From JALYGK01 sp036259835 (GTDB lineage Bacteria > Actinomycetota > UBA4738), in contig DATABA010000031.1 in assembly GCA_036259835.1 (NCBI GenBank), positions 5,392-69,391 on the forward strand: a stretch of DNA of 64,000 nucleotides. Direction: 5' to 3'. The first letter of the stretch is position 1. Each line of letters opens with the position of its first letter. Of this stretch, positions 40,830 through 49,694 are shown in pieces. Below the pieces are notes generated by a model. The model did not search any database. It was given only the letters and a program-made list of their open reading frames with translations, and was not told the origin of the DNA. A program made the position numbers and the translations under genes.

Positions 40830-42668
40830 TCAGAGTCTCCTCAAAATTTCGTGTTCGATCTCGGCCGTCTGGAACGGCTGTCCCTGGACCTTTGAATAGC
40901 CCTCCGCGTCCACCAGGAACTCGGCGCGAATGATCTTCAACAGCTGACCGGTGTTCATCTCCGGGACGAGGACCCTCGCATAGTTCCGAAGCACGTCGCC
41001 GATGTTCTTCGGAAGTGGATTGAGGTGGGTGAGGTGTGCGGACGCGACCTTTCGACCGGCCTCTCGCACTCGCCGCACCGCGGCCTTGATGCTGCCGTAG
41101 CTCGAACCCCAGCCCAAGACCAACAGCTGAGCATCACCATCGGGGTCGTCCACTTCCAGCAGCGGGATGTCGTCGGCGATCTTCGCCACCTTGGCGGCGC
41201 GGAGATGCGTCATGCGTTCGTGGTTGGCCGCGTCGTAGGAAATGTCGCCGGTGACGTCTTCCTTTTCCAACCCGCCGATGCGGTGGACCAGCCCTGGTGT
41301 GCCCGGCACGGCCCAGGGGCGGCTGAGGTTCTCGTCCCGGAGGTACGGCATGAACCCGTCGTCGTGGTTCGGTTGCGTGGCGAATCGCGGCTCGATCTCC
41401 GGCAGGGTGGCGGTGTCGGGAAGGCGCCACGGCTCGCTCGAGTTCCCGAGAAACGTGTCGGATAGCAGGATCACGGGGGTCCGGTACTTCACGGCGATGC
41501 GGACGGCCTCGATGGCCGCGTCGAAGCACTGTGCCGGCGTGTACGACGCGACAACCGGAATGGGCGACTCGCCGTGACGGCCCCACACGGCGGCGAGAAG
41601 ATCGGCCGCTTCGGTCTTGGTCGGCATTCCGGTGGACGGTCCGGCCCGCTGAATGTCGACGATCACCATGGGAAGCTCCAGCGCGACGGCCAGCCCGATC
41701 GTTTCCTGCTTCAGGTCGAGTCCCGGCCCGCTCGTTCCGGTCACGCCGATCTGACCGCCGAACGCCGCACCGACCGCTGCCCCAGCCGCGGCGATCTCGT
41801 CCTCGGCCTGGAGCGTCCGCACGCCGAAGTTCTTGTGCCGCGACAGCTCATGCAGAAGCTCCGACGCGGGCGTGATCGGATAGCTGGCGTAAAAGATCGG
41901 AAGACCGCTCTTGACGCTGGCGGCGATCAATCCCCACGAGAGTGCAGTGTTCCCCGAGACGTTTCGATACACCCCCGGCGTGACGGTGGCCGGCTTGATC
42001 TCGTAGGTGTGGGCGAATAGCTCGGTGGTCTCACCGAAGTTGTATCCGGCTCGAAACGCCGCGAGGTTTCCCTCCATGATCGCGGGCTTCTTTTGGAACT
42101 TCTTCTCGATCCAGCGGAAGGTGACGTCGGTCGGGCGTCCGTACATCCAGGAGACGAGGCCCAGAGCGAAGAAGTTCTTGGCCCGCTCCGCCTCCTTCTT
42201 GGTGATCTCCATCCCTTCGGTCGCCCGAAGCGTGATCGAGGTCATCGGAACGCGGAAGACCTGGTAGGCATCGAGTGACCCATCGTCGAGCGGGTTGGAC
42301 GTGTATCCGGCCTTCTCCAGGTTTCGCTCCAGGAACGCGTCCTCGTTGGCGATGATCACGCCGCCCTTCTCCAGGTCCTTGATGTTCGCCTTCAGTGCGG
42401 CCGGGTTCATCGCCACCAGCACGTTCGGCTCGTCGCCGGGCGTGAGGATGTCGCGAGACGCAAAGTGGATCTGAAACGCCGAGACACCGGGAAGGGTGCC
42501 CGCCGGAGCTCGAATTTCCGCCGGGAAGTCGGGAAGCGTGGCGAGGTCGTTGCCCAGTACCGCGGTTGCGCTGGTGAACCGGTCTCCCGTCAGCTGCATA
42601 CCGTCGCCGGAGTCGCCGGCGAACCTCACGACGACCCGGTCTTTCTCTACAACGCTCTTCGCGGCCAT
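40830..42668 (-). CDS. korA: 2-oxoacid:ferredoxin oxidoreductase, fused gamma-alpha subunit
   Basis: A 612-residue subunit. The N-terminal gamma domain (about 1-190) begins VVRFAGDSGDGMQLTGDRFTSA, then the alpha domain with SGNTALSWGLIAASVKSGLPIFYASYPITPASELLHELS and TGTSGPGLDLKQETIGLAVALELPMVIVDIQRAGPSTGMPTKTEAADLLAAVWGRHGE. No ferredoxin-like cysteine domain is present. The product acts with KorB. Probably operates in a modified TCA cycle using ferredoxin. The upstream 133 bp hold a weak TACAGT (42724-42719) promoter candidate. Confidence 0.93.
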   Translation of the reverse strand: MAAKSVVEKDRVVVRFAGDSGDGMQLTGDRFTSATAVLGNDLATLPDFPAEIRAPAGTLPGVSAFQIHFASRDILTPGDEPNVLVAMNPAALKANIKDLEKGGVIIANEDAFLERNLEKAGYTSNPLDDGSLDAYQVFRVPMTSITLRATEGMEITKKEAERAKNFFALGLVSWMYGRPTDVTFRWIEKKFQKKPAIMEGNLAAFRAGYNFGETTELFAHTYEIKPATVTPGVYRNVSGNTALSWGLIAASVKSGLPIFYASYPITPASELLHELSRHKNFGVRTLQAEDEIAAAGAAVGAAFGGQIGVTGTSGPGLDLKQETIGLAVALELPMVIVDIQRAGPSTGMPTKTEAADLLAAVWGRHGESPIPVVASYTPAQCFDAAIEAVRIAVKYRTPVILLSDTFLGNSSEPWRLPDTATLPEIEPRFATQPNHDDGFMPYLRDENLSRPWAVPGTPGLVHRIGGLEKEDVTGDISYDAANHERMTHLRAAKVAKIADDIPLLEVDDPDGDAQLLVLGWGSSYGSIKAAVRRVREAGRKVASAHLTHLNPLPKNIGDVLRNYARVLVPEMNTGQLLKIIRAEFLVDAEGYSKVQGQPFQTAEIEHEILRRL

Positions 42669-42718
42669 TTGCTCCCTGAAGGTGCCGTACCGAAGGCTGC
42701 CCTCGGCTTGGATTCCTT

Positions 42719-42724
42719 ACTGTA
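42719..42724 (-). promoter_or_regulatory. Possible -10 box of korAB
   Basis: TACAGT on the minus strand, 51 bp upstream of korA. The -35 position is not consensus. It is the only TAnnnT-like element in this intergenic region (42669-42801). Confidence 0.3.
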
Positions 42725-42801
42725 CTGCTTCGGTTCTGGTCGCCCGCGCTGTTAGTGATGCGGCCGGAAGACGCGGGCCGCCGGACCGAACCTGCTGTGT
42801 C

Positions 42802-43122
42802 TTAGTGGAACGAATGGCCGCAGGCGCAGCTTCCCTGGGCCATCGGGTTGTCGATCGTGAAGCCCGAGGCCTCCAGCGAGTCGACGAAGTCGATCTTCGC
42901 CTCGCTGAGGTACGGGACGCTCATCCGATCCACGACGACCTTGACCCCGTGGTGCTCGGCCGTGATGTCGCCTTCGGAAACCTGATCATCCAGGTACATC
43001 GCGTACCGCAATCCGGAGCACCCGCCGGGTTGCACCGCTACGCGGAGGGCAATGTCCGAGCGGCCCTCCTGCTCCAACAGCTCTCTCACCTTGCCTGCCG
43101 CCGTTTGCGAAAGCGCAACCAT
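42802..43122 (-). CDS. A-type iron-sulfur carrier (HesB/IscA/ErpA family)
   Basis: A 106-residue carrier that holds Fe-S clusters or iron for transfer to apo-proteins. The three conserved cysteines are C35 in QPGGCSGLRY and C99 and C101 in GSCACGHSF. The N-terminus SQTAAGKVRELLEQEG is typical. ATG 43122 follows GAGGAG. The promoter region shares a sequence motif with the suf promoter (see 43144-43163 and 51144-51170), which suggests common control with Fe-S assembly. Confidence 0.92.
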   Translation of the reverse strand: MVALSQTAAGKVRELLEQEGRSDIALRVAVQPGGCSGLRYAMYLDDQVSEGDITAEHHGVKVVVDRMSVPYLSEAKIDFVDSLEASGFTIDNPMAQGSCACGHSFH

Positions 43123-43143
43123 TCCGACTCCTCAATAACAAGA

Positions 43144-43163
43144 GAATTACCTGCTCAAGTATA
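43144..43163 (-). promoter_or_regulatory. Promoter and possible Fe-S regulator site before the A-type carrier gene
   Basis: On the minus strand TATACT (43163-43158) is a good -10 box. Directly after it AGGTAATTC (43152-43144) repeats the motif found at the sufD promoter. Overlap with the start point makes it a plausible operator. No -35 box is clear. Confidence 0.45.
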
Positions 43164-43213
43164 CCGGCCGTGGACCGGCCTTCCTCGGATTCCTGCGCCT
43201 CCGCTTCTGCCCT

Positions 43214-43687
43214 TCAGGCCGGCTCTTTGAAGTCCGCGATCTCGGCGTTGGTCGCCGCCAGGAGGTCTTGGGGGGTGATCGGGAACACCGCGTCCGGAGC
43301 GCCGGCAGCCGCCCACAGGACCTCATACCTCGGCAGGTCGGAGTCCATGAGGATTCGCAGGCGGCGCGGGTGTCCGAATGGCGGGGTGCCGCCGATGGCG
43401 AACCCCGTCGCCTCACGGGCCTCCTCCGGCGTCGCCCTCCGCACCTCCCGCACCCGCAGGACCTCGGCCAGTCGCGCTGGGTCGGCACGGTTCGCCCCCG
43501 AGGTGAGCGCGATGAACGGCGTTCCGTCGGCGACGAACACAAGTGACTTCACGATCTGTCCGACATCACACCCCACCGCTCTGGCCGCATCGGGCGCGGT
43601 TCTGGTCCCCGCGGGGAACCGCCTCACCTCCGCGGTCAAGCCTGCTGCTTCGGCTTCCGCCAGGAAGCGATCAACCGCCTTGGCCAC
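43214..43687 (-). CDS. YbaK/EbsC-family aminoacyl-tRNA deacylase-like protein
   Basis: A 157-residue protein of the prolyl-tRNA-editing (YbaK/INS) superfamily that hydrolyses mischarged tRNA, such as Cys-tRNA(Pro) or Ala-tRNA. Motifs: VDRFLAEAEAAGLTAEVRRFPAGTRTAPDAARAVGCDVGQIVKSLVFVADG, with the catalytic-site Lys in VKSLVF, GANRADPARLAE, TGFAIGGTPPFGHP. GTG 43687 overlaps the glycerate-kinase stop by 17 bp; a longer frame upstream is not used. Exact substrate unknown. Confidence 0.87.
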   Translation of the reverse strand: MAKAVDRFLAEAEAAGLTAEVRRFPAGTRTAPDAARAVGCDVGQIVKSLVFVADGTPFIALTSGANRADPARLAEVLRVREVRRATPEEAREATGFAIGGTPPFGHPRRLRILMDSDLPRYEVLWAAAGAPDAVFPITPQDLLAATNAEIADFKEPA

Positions 43688-44807
43688 CGACCCGCTCCAT
43701 TCGAGTCTCCCTCGCAGCCTCGGCCGCCAGCTCGGCCAGCAGCTGGCGAGCGCGTTCGCGGGCGGCTTCACGGCCGAAACGCTCGGCGAGCGACCAGATC
43801 TTCGTCCCGGGCCGATCGACGCGCTGCTCCCCGCACAACACCATGGCCGGTATGCGCAACTCTTCAGCCATGCGGAGGACTCCGGCCGGCGCCTTGCCAC
43901 GCAGAGACTGCTCGTCGAATGCGCCTTCCCCGGTGATGACGAGAGCGATGCCCTGCATCCGCTCCTTCAGCCGAACCGCCTCCATCACCACGTCGACGCC
44001 GGACCTCAGCCGCGCGCCGAGAAATGCGACCAGGCCGCCACCGAGACCCCCGGCCGCTCCCGCTCCCGGCATGTCCCGAATGTCGACACCGAGATCCCGA
44101 TAGACCACCGCGGCGAAATGCCGCAGCGCTTCGTCAAGCAGATGAACGTCTTCCGGCGATGCCCCTTTCTGGGGGCCGTACACCGCCGATGCTCCGCGCG
44201 GACCGACCAGCGGATTATCCACGTCCGTCGCGGCGACGAACTCGACGTCGCGAACCAGCGGATCGATGCGTGTGACGTCGATGCGAGACAGCTCGAGCAG
44301 CGCGGCGCCGCCCGAGCGAAGCTGCCTTCCCTCTCGGTCCAGCAGGCGCACCCCCAGCGCCTGTGCCATGCCGGCCCCGGCATCGTTGGTGGCGCTTCCC
44401 CCAATGCAGACCAGTACTCGCCGAGCCCCCCGACGACACGCAGCCAGAATGAGCTCGCCGGTTCCTCTCGTTGTCGTCCGCCTCGGATCCCGTCGGGCGG
44501 TCGGGAGGAGTTCGAGACCCGACGCTCTGGCCATTTCCACCACGCCGGTCGGCCCCTCCGGCGCGCGCACGACCGCGAACTCCGCGTCGACGGGTTCGTC
44601 CAGCGGACCGGCGACGCGCTCGCGAAACCGCTCGCCGCCCACGCCTGATACCAACGCTTCGAGCGTTCCCTCGCCACCATCGGCCATGGGAATGATCTCG
44701 ATTTCGGAAGACGGATCGCCGCGGCGCCACCCAGTCGCGATGGCCTCGGCGGCCTCCGGCGCCGTCAACGTTCCCTTGAACTTGTCCGGCGCCACGAGGA
44801 CCCGCAC
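43671..44807 (-). CDS. Glycerate kinase (GarK/GlxK type I)
   Basis: A 378-residue kinase that phosphorylates glycerate to 2-phosphoglycerate. Motifs: RVLVAPDKFKGTLTAPEAAEAIATGWRR at the N-terminus, MADGGEGTLEALV, VEMARASGL, LVCIGGSATNDAGAGMAQALG, and ALVITGEGAFDEQSLRGKAPAGVLR in the C-terminal domain. Its stop overlaps the YbaK gene start. Could feed glyoxylate/serine-derived carbon into glycolysis. Confidence 0.92.
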   Translation of the reverse strand: MRVLVAPDKFKGTLTAPEAAEAIATGWRRGDPSSEIEIIPMADGGEGTLEALVSGVGGERFRERVAGPLDEPVDAEFAVVRAPEGPTGVVEMARASGLELLPTARRDPRRTTTRGTGELILAACRRGARRVLVCIGGSATNDAGAGMAQALGVRLLDREGRQLRSGGAALLELSRIDVTRIDPLVRDVEFVAATDVDNPLVGPRGASAVYGPQKGASPEDVHLLDEALRHFAAVVYRDLGVDIRDMPGAGAAGGLGGGLVAFLGARLRSGVDVVMEAVRLKERMQGIALVITGEGAFDEQSLRGKAPAGVLRMAEELRIPAMVLCGEQRVDRPGTKIWSLAERFGREAARERARQLLAELAAEAARETRMERVGGQGG

Positions 44808-44832
44808 GAGGCCCAGGCTACAATCTGCGCCG

Positions 44833-45264
44833 ATGAACGGGTCCGTCGTGTCGATTCAACGTTGCCATGGCCGCGGAACGCCCATGGAACCGGTCCATGA
44901 CGCCCTGCTCGAAGAGGGCGGCCTGGCCGGCGATGACCACTTCGAACCGCAGTCCATCCGGCAGCTGCTGCTGGCCGACGCCGAAGCGCTGGAGGCGTTG
45001 AGTCTCGCCCCCGGCGACATCCGGGAGAACCTGACCCTGAGAGGCGTCGGTGTCATGCAACTTCGCCCCGGCACCACGCTCGCCATCGGCGACGCGGAAG
45101 TCGAGATCACCAAGGAGTGCACGCCGTGCCGGCGCATGGAGGATGTCCGCCCAGGGCTGATGCGACAGCTATCGGGCCGCCGCGGCATGTACGCGCGGGT
45201 GGTTTCCCCAGGGGCTATTCGCCCCGGTGACCCCGTGCGAATCGCCGAACCTGCCCTTCGATGA
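44833..45264 (+). CDS. MOSC-domain protein
   Basis: A 143-residue MOSC domain, a fold found at the C-terminus of molybdenum-cofactor sulfurases and in YiiM. Motifs are GLAGDDHFEPQSIRQLLLADAEAL, GDIRENLTLRGVGVMQLRPGTTLAIGDAEVEIT and the cysteine motif ECTPCRRM. The Cys is the usual sulfur-carrying residue. ATG 44833. It overlaps the next gene by 4 bp (ATGA). A role in sulfur transfer to a metal cofactor is inferred from the family. Confidence 0.88.
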   Translation: MNGSVVSIQRCHGRGTPMEPVHDALLEEGGLAGDDHFEPQSIRQLLLADAEALEALSLAPGDIRENLTLRGVGVMQLRPGTTLAIGDAEVEITKECTPCRRMEDVRPGLMRQLSGRRGMYARVVSPGAIRPGDPVRIAEPALR

Positions 45265-46097
45265 GCCCGCTCGACCGGACCTGGCTGCTGGGAACCGCTC
45301 GCGCCGAGCGAGAAGGCCTGGGGCGCACCATTCAGTACACCCCGCCGGACACGTGGGAACACGAAAGCCCGGCCGAGGGATGGAGGAACCGCGACATCGT
45401 TGCCCACCTCGCCGCGACCGACGTGGCGGCGGCCGCGGTGATCGCCGGCGAAACTCCGTCCGAGCTGGAGGAGTACACGAAGACGCTGAACGGCGAGCCG
45501 TTCTCGGTCAACGCGTTCAACGACTACTCGGTGCGAAAGCGGGCGAACGAGCCGTTTCGAGTCGTGGTTCGGGAATGGGGGCAGGCGGCGGACCTGTTCC
45601 TGGCGCGCGCAGGCAAGCTTTCAGAAGAGGACTGGTCCCAACGGAAGGTCGATTGGGTCGCGGGCCGAATCGGCGTTCCCTACCTGGTCCAGGAGCGGGT
45701 GGTCGAATGGTGGCTTCACGGCGAGGACATCCTGGCGGGGGGAGGGAATCCGCCGCGTCTGGAGCACGCTCCGATCTTCTGCGTGAACGACTTCGCCATT
45801 CGCCTGATCCCGTGGGCGTTGGGCTTGGCGGGCCACACCATTCGGGGCAAAAGCGTCAAGGTCGACCTGCACTCTGTCGGTGGCGGGTCGTGGCACTACG
45901 GACTGGCGCCGAGGGAGAGCCCTCCATCAGACAAGGTCCCCGACGCGATCATTCGCGGGCGGGCCTACGCGTTCGCGCTGGTTGCCGGCAGGAGGGCGTC
46001 GTACGAGTACTACCTGGCCGAAGGTGAACTCCAGACGGCCGGCGACGACGCGCTCGCGGAACTTATTCTCCAGAACCTCAGAGCCTTCGCGGAGTGA
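45261..46097 (+). CDS. DinB/maleylpyruvate-isomerase-like (MDMPI) protein
   Basis: A 278-residue member of the metal-binding MDMPI_N family, related to mycothiol-dependent maleylpyruvate isomerase. The metal-ligand pattern is in GWRNRDIVAHLAATD and in ERVVEWWLHGEDI, consistent with a four-helix DinB fold. A C-terminal domain follows with SWHYGLAPRES. In actinobacteria these are often thiol-dependent transferases. The gene overlaps both neighbours by 4 bp, so it is co-translated with MOSC and TauE. Substrate unknown. Confidence 0.82.
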   Translation: MSPLDRTWLLGTARAEREGLGRTIQYTPPDTWEHESPAEGWRNRDIVAHLAATDVAAAAVIAGETPSELEEYTKTLNGEPFSVNAFNDYSVRKRANEPFRVVVREWGQAADLFLARAGKLSEEDWSQRKVDWVAGRIGVPYLVQERVVEWWLHGEDILAGGGNPPRLEHAPIFCVNDFAIRLIPWALGLAGHTIRGKSVKVDLHSVGGGSWHYGLAPRESPPSDKVPDAIIRGRAYAFALVAGRRASYEYYLAEGELQTAGDDALAELILQNLRAFAE

Positions 46098-46876
46098 GGC
46101 CCCGCTCCCGCCGCCGAGACCTCATCGGCGCTGCGGGGGTCGGACTGCTTGCGGGGTTTCTCTCGGGACTGTTTGGAGTGGGTGGCGGAATCCTGATCGT
46201 CCCGGGACTCGTTCTGCTCATGCGGATGAATCAGCGGCTTGCGCATGGAACTTCGCTCGCCGCCATCGTCCCCATCGCCGTGGCCGGCGTCGCCGGGTAC
46301 GCCCTGGCTGACGCGGTCGACTGGACGGCCGGCGCCCTGCTGATCGTGGGCGCCGCGGCGGGGACGGTGGTCGGAACGACAGCCCTCCGTGTCGTTCCCG
46401 AGAACTGGCTGAGAGCTCTGTTCGCGGCGTTTCTGGTTCTGGCCGCAGCGCGGCTGTTCCTTCCGGTCACACAGGCAATGGGCCGGGGAGCGATCGATCC
46501 AGGCGCCGTGATGGGGCTGGTCGGCATCGGCGTGTTGTCCGGAGCAGTGGCGGGGTTGCTCGGAGTTGGGGGCGGAATCGTCATCGTGCCCGCGCTGGTC
46601 CTGCTGTTCTCCCTGCCGGACCCGGTTGCCAAGGGGACGTCGCTCCTCGTCATCATCCCGACCGGCCTGATCGGGACTCTCAGCAACGTTCGAGCAAGAA
46701 ACGCAAACCTCCCGGTGGCCGCGGTGGTCGGCGCGCTCGGAATCGTGTCGGCGTTCGGGGCGTCTCAGCTCTCAACGGTGCTTCCGGCGCGGCTATCGAG
46801 AATCCTCTTCGCGATCCTCCTTTTGGCGGTGGCCGCGCAGCTGTTGCTGCGGCTCAGACGCGGTGCGGCGAAGTAG
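46094..46876 (+). CDS. TauE/SafE-family sulfite/organosulfur permease
   Basis: A 260-residue permease with about eight helices and two internal repeats, each beginning with a Gly-rich motif: LFGVGGGILIVPGLVLLM and LLGVGGGIVIVPALVLLF. Starts at GTG 46094, coupled to the MDMPI gene. Family members transport sulfite, sulfoacetate or thiosulfate. The MOSC neighbour makes a sulfur-related role plausible but not proven. Its 3' end overlaps sufU by 23 bp convergently. Confidence 0.87.
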   Translation: MRPRSRRRDLIGAAGVGLLAGFLSGLFGVGGGILIVPGLVLLMRMNQRLAHGTSLAAIVPIAVAGVAGYALADAVDWTAGALLIVGAAAGTVVGTTALRVVPENWLRALFAAFLVLAAARLFLPVTQAMGRGAIDPGAVMGLVGIGVLSGAVAGLLGVGGGIVIVPALVLLFSLPDPVAKGTSLLVIIPTGLIGTLSNVRARNANLPVAAVVGALGIVSAFGASQLSTVLPARLSRILFAILLLAVAAQLLLRLRRGAAK

Positions 46877-47306
46877 CCGAAGAAGTTCCCGCTTCTGAAA
46901 GTGCTTCCTGAAACACATCCCAGGCCAGAACGGCGCACTTGATGCGTACCGGGTACTTCACCACGCCCTTGAGCGCGATCAGGTCGCCGAATTCCTCTTC
47001 GTCCGGGTCGGAGCCGCCCTGCATCATGCTTCGGAACTCTTCGGTCAGGAACGCCGCCTCGTCGACGGTCTTCCCCTTCACCGCTTCGGTCATCATCGAA
47101 GCGCTGGCCTGGCTGATCGAACATCCCTGGCCCTCGAACGTCACGTCGGCGACGCGGCCGTCGTCGAGGTGCGCGTGAACGGTGATCTCATCGCCGCACA
47201 GCGGATTGTTCTTGTGGCACGTGAGCTCGGCGCCCGGAAGGTCTCGCTTGTTCCGGGGGTTCTTGTAGTGGTCGAGGATGACCTCCTTGTAGAGGTCGTC
47301 AAGCAC
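46854..47306 (-). CDS. sufU: Fe-S cluster assembly sulfur-transfer protein SufU
   Basis: A 150-residue IscU-fold protein of the Gram-positive SufU type. The three conserved cysteines are C37 in NPLCGDEI, C62 in GQGCSISQASASMM and about C124 in VRIKCAVLAWD, with the SufU-specific insertion FRSMMQGGSDPDEEEFGDLIALKGV. It accepts sulfur from SufS. It overlaps the sufS stop by 8 bp and ends over TauE. The C-terminal 20 residues are low in conservation. Confidence 0.94.
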   Translation of the reverse strand: MLDDLYKEVILDHYKNPRNKRDLPGAELTCHKNNPLCGDEITVHAHLDDGRVADVTFEGQGCSISQASASMMTEAVKGKTVDEAAFLTEEFRSMMQGGSDPDEEEFGDLIALKGVVKYPVRIKCAVLAWDVFQEALSEAGTSSATSPHRV

Positions 47307-48549
47307 CGAAGATCCTTTCCGCCTTCTCCAGTCCCTTCATGAGGGCGTCGACGTCCGCAAGCGTGTTGTAGACGTAGAACGAGGCGCGGTTCGTCGCCGG
47401 AACCTCGAGGATCCGCATGAGCGGCTGCGCGCAGTGATGCCCCGCCCGAATGCACACCCCTTCCTGACCCAGGACCTGGGCGAGGTCGTGTGGGTGAATC
47501 TCCTTGAACCAGAACGACACGGCGCCTCCGCGGTTCGCCGTGTCGGTGGGGCCGAAGACCTCGGCACCGGCTTCTGTCAACCGCTTGATGGCGTACGAGG
47601 CGAGCTCGTGCTCATGCTCTCTGACCGCGTCCATCCCGATCCGCTCCAGGTATTCGATGGCCGCGACCAAACCGATCTCCTGAGCGATGTTCATGGTCCC
47701 CGCCTCAAACTTCCACGGCGGTTCCTTGAACGTCGAGCGGTCCGGCAGGACGTCCAAAATCATCTCTCCGCCGCCGAAGAACGGGTTCATCTCCTCGAGC
47801 AGCTCCAGTCGTCCGTACAGACCTCCGGACGCGGTCGGACCGAGCATCTTGTGTCCTGAGATGGTCAGGAAGTCGATGTCGAGCTCGGCGACGTTGACCG
47901 GACGGTGCGGGACGAGCTGGGCCCCATCCACGACGATCACGGCGCCAACGGCGTGCGCCGCCTCGGCGAGCTGCTTCAGGGGCGGCATCGTCCCGAGAAC
48001 GTTCGAGTTCCCGGTAACGGAGACGATCTTCGTTCTATCCGTGATGAGCCCGTCCAGACCGGAGAGATCGAGCTCTCCTTCTTCGCCGAGGGGGATGAAT
48101 TTCAGCGTCGCCCCGGTAGCGTGTGCTGCGAACTGCCAGGGGACGATGTTGGAGTGATGCTCGATCTCCGACAGAAGCACCTGGTCGCCTTCTCGAAGCA
48201 CCTTCCGCCCCCACCCATGCGCCACCAGGTTGATCGACTCGGTGGTCCCTCGGTTGAACACGATGCACGAGGGGTCCGGCGCGCCGACGAACCGGGCCAG
48301 CGTCCCGCGCGCGGCTTCGTATCGAGCCGTGGCCTCCTCGGCGAGCTCGTACACGGCGCGGTGGACGTTCGCGTTGTATCGCTCGTAGAACTCCCGCTCG
48401 GCATCGAGCACCTGACGGGGCTTCTGGGTGGTCGCCGCGCTGTCCAGGTAGACCAGCCGCTTGCCATGGAAGTCCTGCTGGAGGATGGGGAAATCGGCTT
48501 TGATTCGTTCGACGTCCAGCGCCCGCGACTGCTCGATGACCTTCGCCAT
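47299..48549 (-). CDS. sufS: Cysteine desulfurase SufS
   Basis: A 416-residue PLP enzyme that takes sulfur from cysteine as a persulfide and passes it to SufU. The PLP lysine is about residue 232 in SGHKMLGPTASGGL, the persulfide cysteine is in RAGHHCAQPLM (about 370), and ALYDSAATTQKPRQ-like motif (LVYLDSAATTQKPRQV) occurs at the N-terminus. The Cys loop is short, as in the group II SufS type. It lies 23 bp after sufC. Confidence 0.94.
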   Translation of the reverse strand: MAKVIEQSRALDVERIKADFPILQQDFHGKRLVYLDSAATTQKPRQVLDAEREFYERYNANVHRAVYELAEEATARYEAARGTLARFVGAPDPSCIVFNRGTTESINLVAHGWGRKVLREGDQVLLSEIEHHSNIVPWQFAAHATGATLKFIPLGEEGELDLSGLDGLITDRTKIVSVTGNSNVLGTMPPLKQLAEAAHAVGAVIVVDGAQLVPHRPVNVAELDIDFLTISGHKMLGPTASGGLYGRLELLEEMNPFFGGGEMILDVLPDRSTFKEPPWKFEAGTMNIAQEIGLVAAIEYLERIGMDAVREHEHELASYAIKRLTEAGAEVFGPTDTANRGGAVSFWFKEIHPHDLAQVLGQEGVCIRAGHHCAQPLMRILEVPATNRASFYVYNTLADVDALMKGLEKAERIFGA

Positions 48550-48572
48550 GACCTAAAGCCTCCCGCTGAGCA

Positions 48573-49376
48573 CTAGCCTGCCACCGGCGCCGTCTCGATG
48601 CCAAGCTCCTTGCGGAGACCTTCGTAGCCCTTCTGCTCGAGCTCGTGAGCCAGCTCCGGCCCGCCGGACAGAACGATCCGGCCATCCATGAGCACGTGGA
48701 TCTTGTCAGGAGTGATGTAGTTGAGAATCCGCTGGTAGTGGGTGATGAGGAGCACTCCGAGGCTTGGACCGATCAGCTGCTGCACACCACTCGCCACGGC
48801 CTTCAGCGAGTCGATGTCGAGCCCCGAATCGGTCTCGTCCAGGACTGCGATCTCGGGCTCCAGAACGGCGAGTTGGAGAATCTCGTTCTTCTTCTTCTCC
48901 CCGCCTGAGAAGCCCTGGTTCACGTACCGGTTGACCATCTGATCTTCGATGCCCAGGAGGTTCATCTTCTCCTTGAGGCGCTTGCGAAAGGCCAGCGCGG
49001 ATGTCTGCTCGCCCTTCACCGAGTTGTAGGCGGAGCGAAGGAAGTTCACCACCGACACGCCAGGGATCTCGGTCGGATACTGGAAAGCCAGGAACAGCCC
49101 CATCTGCGCCCGCTGGTCGGGCCTCAGTCCGGTGACGTCCTGGCCCTTGAACAGGATCCGTCCGCCGGTGATTTCGTATCCCGGCCGGCCCATCAGGACG
49201 TTGGCCAGGGTCGACTTGCCGGACCCGTTTGGGCCCATGAGCGCGTGAACCTCACCCTGCCGGACGGTCAGGTCGATCCCCTTCAGGATCTGCTTACCCT
49301 CGACCTGAACGTGGAGGTCTCTGATCTCCAGCGTCGCGGTGCCCGTTGCTTCCATCGCTTCGGCTTTCTGTGCCAC
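48573..49376 (-). CDS. sufC: Fe-S cluster assembly ATPase SufC
   Basis: A 267-residue ABC-type ATPase. Walker A is GPNGSGKSTLANVLMG, the Q-loop follows, signature SGGEKKKNEILQLAVLEPEIAVLDETDSGLDIDSL with the Walker B, and the H-loop LLITHYQRIL. It forms the SufBCD scaffold. GTG 49376 is 1 bp after the Rieske stop, with GGAGG upstream; ATG 49355 is a possible later start. Confidence 0.95.
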   Translation of the reverse strand: MAQKAEAMEATGTATLEIRDLHVQVEGKQILKGIDLTVRQGEVHALMGPNGSGKSTLANVLMGRPGYEITGGRILFKGQDVTGLRPDQRAQMGLFLAFQYPTEIPGVSVVNFLRSAYNSVKGEQTSALAFRKRLKEKMNLLGIEDQMVNRYVNQGFSGGEKKKNEILQLAVLEPEIAVLDETDSGLDIDSLKAVASGVQQLIGPSLGVLLITHYQRILNYITPDKIHVLMDGRIVLSGGPELAHELEQKGYEGLRKELGIETAPVAG

Positions 49377-49694
49377 TTATCTGTCCTCCAACTCGATCAG
49401 TATGGTGTCGGCTTCCACCTTCACTGGAAACGTCGCCACCGGAACCGTCGCCGGGAGGACGGTGGGCCGGCCGCTTCGAAGGTCGAACGTCGAGCCGTGT
49501 CGTGGGCACTCGATGGTCTCGTCGTCAACGTCCACTTCTCCCTCGGAAAGCGACGCCTCCGCGTGGGAACAAATGTCGTCCACCGCGAGAAACTCGCCCC
49601 CGATGTTGGCAACGGCGATCTCAATTCGATCGACAACGAATCGCCGCGCCTCCCCTTCCGGGATCTCCGTGGTCTTGCCCACCTCACGCAGCAT
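49377..49694 (-). CDS. Rieske-type ferredoxin in suf operon
   Basis: A 105-residue Rieske [2Fe-2S] protein. The cluster ligands are CSHAEA and CPRHGSTFDL (CxH and CxxH). A single domain, so soluble, similar to biphenyl-dioxygenase-type ferredoxins. ATG 49694 overlaps the sufD stop by 11 bp. Rieske genes between sufD and sufC occur in actinobacteria; the suggested role is electron supply or cluster trafficking, not demonstrated. Confidence 0.9.
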   Translation of the reverse strand: MLREVGKTTEIPEGEARRFVVDRIEIAVANIGGEFLAVDDICSHAEASLSEGEVDVDDETIECPRHGSTFDLRSGRPTVLPATVPVATFPVKVEADTILIELEDR

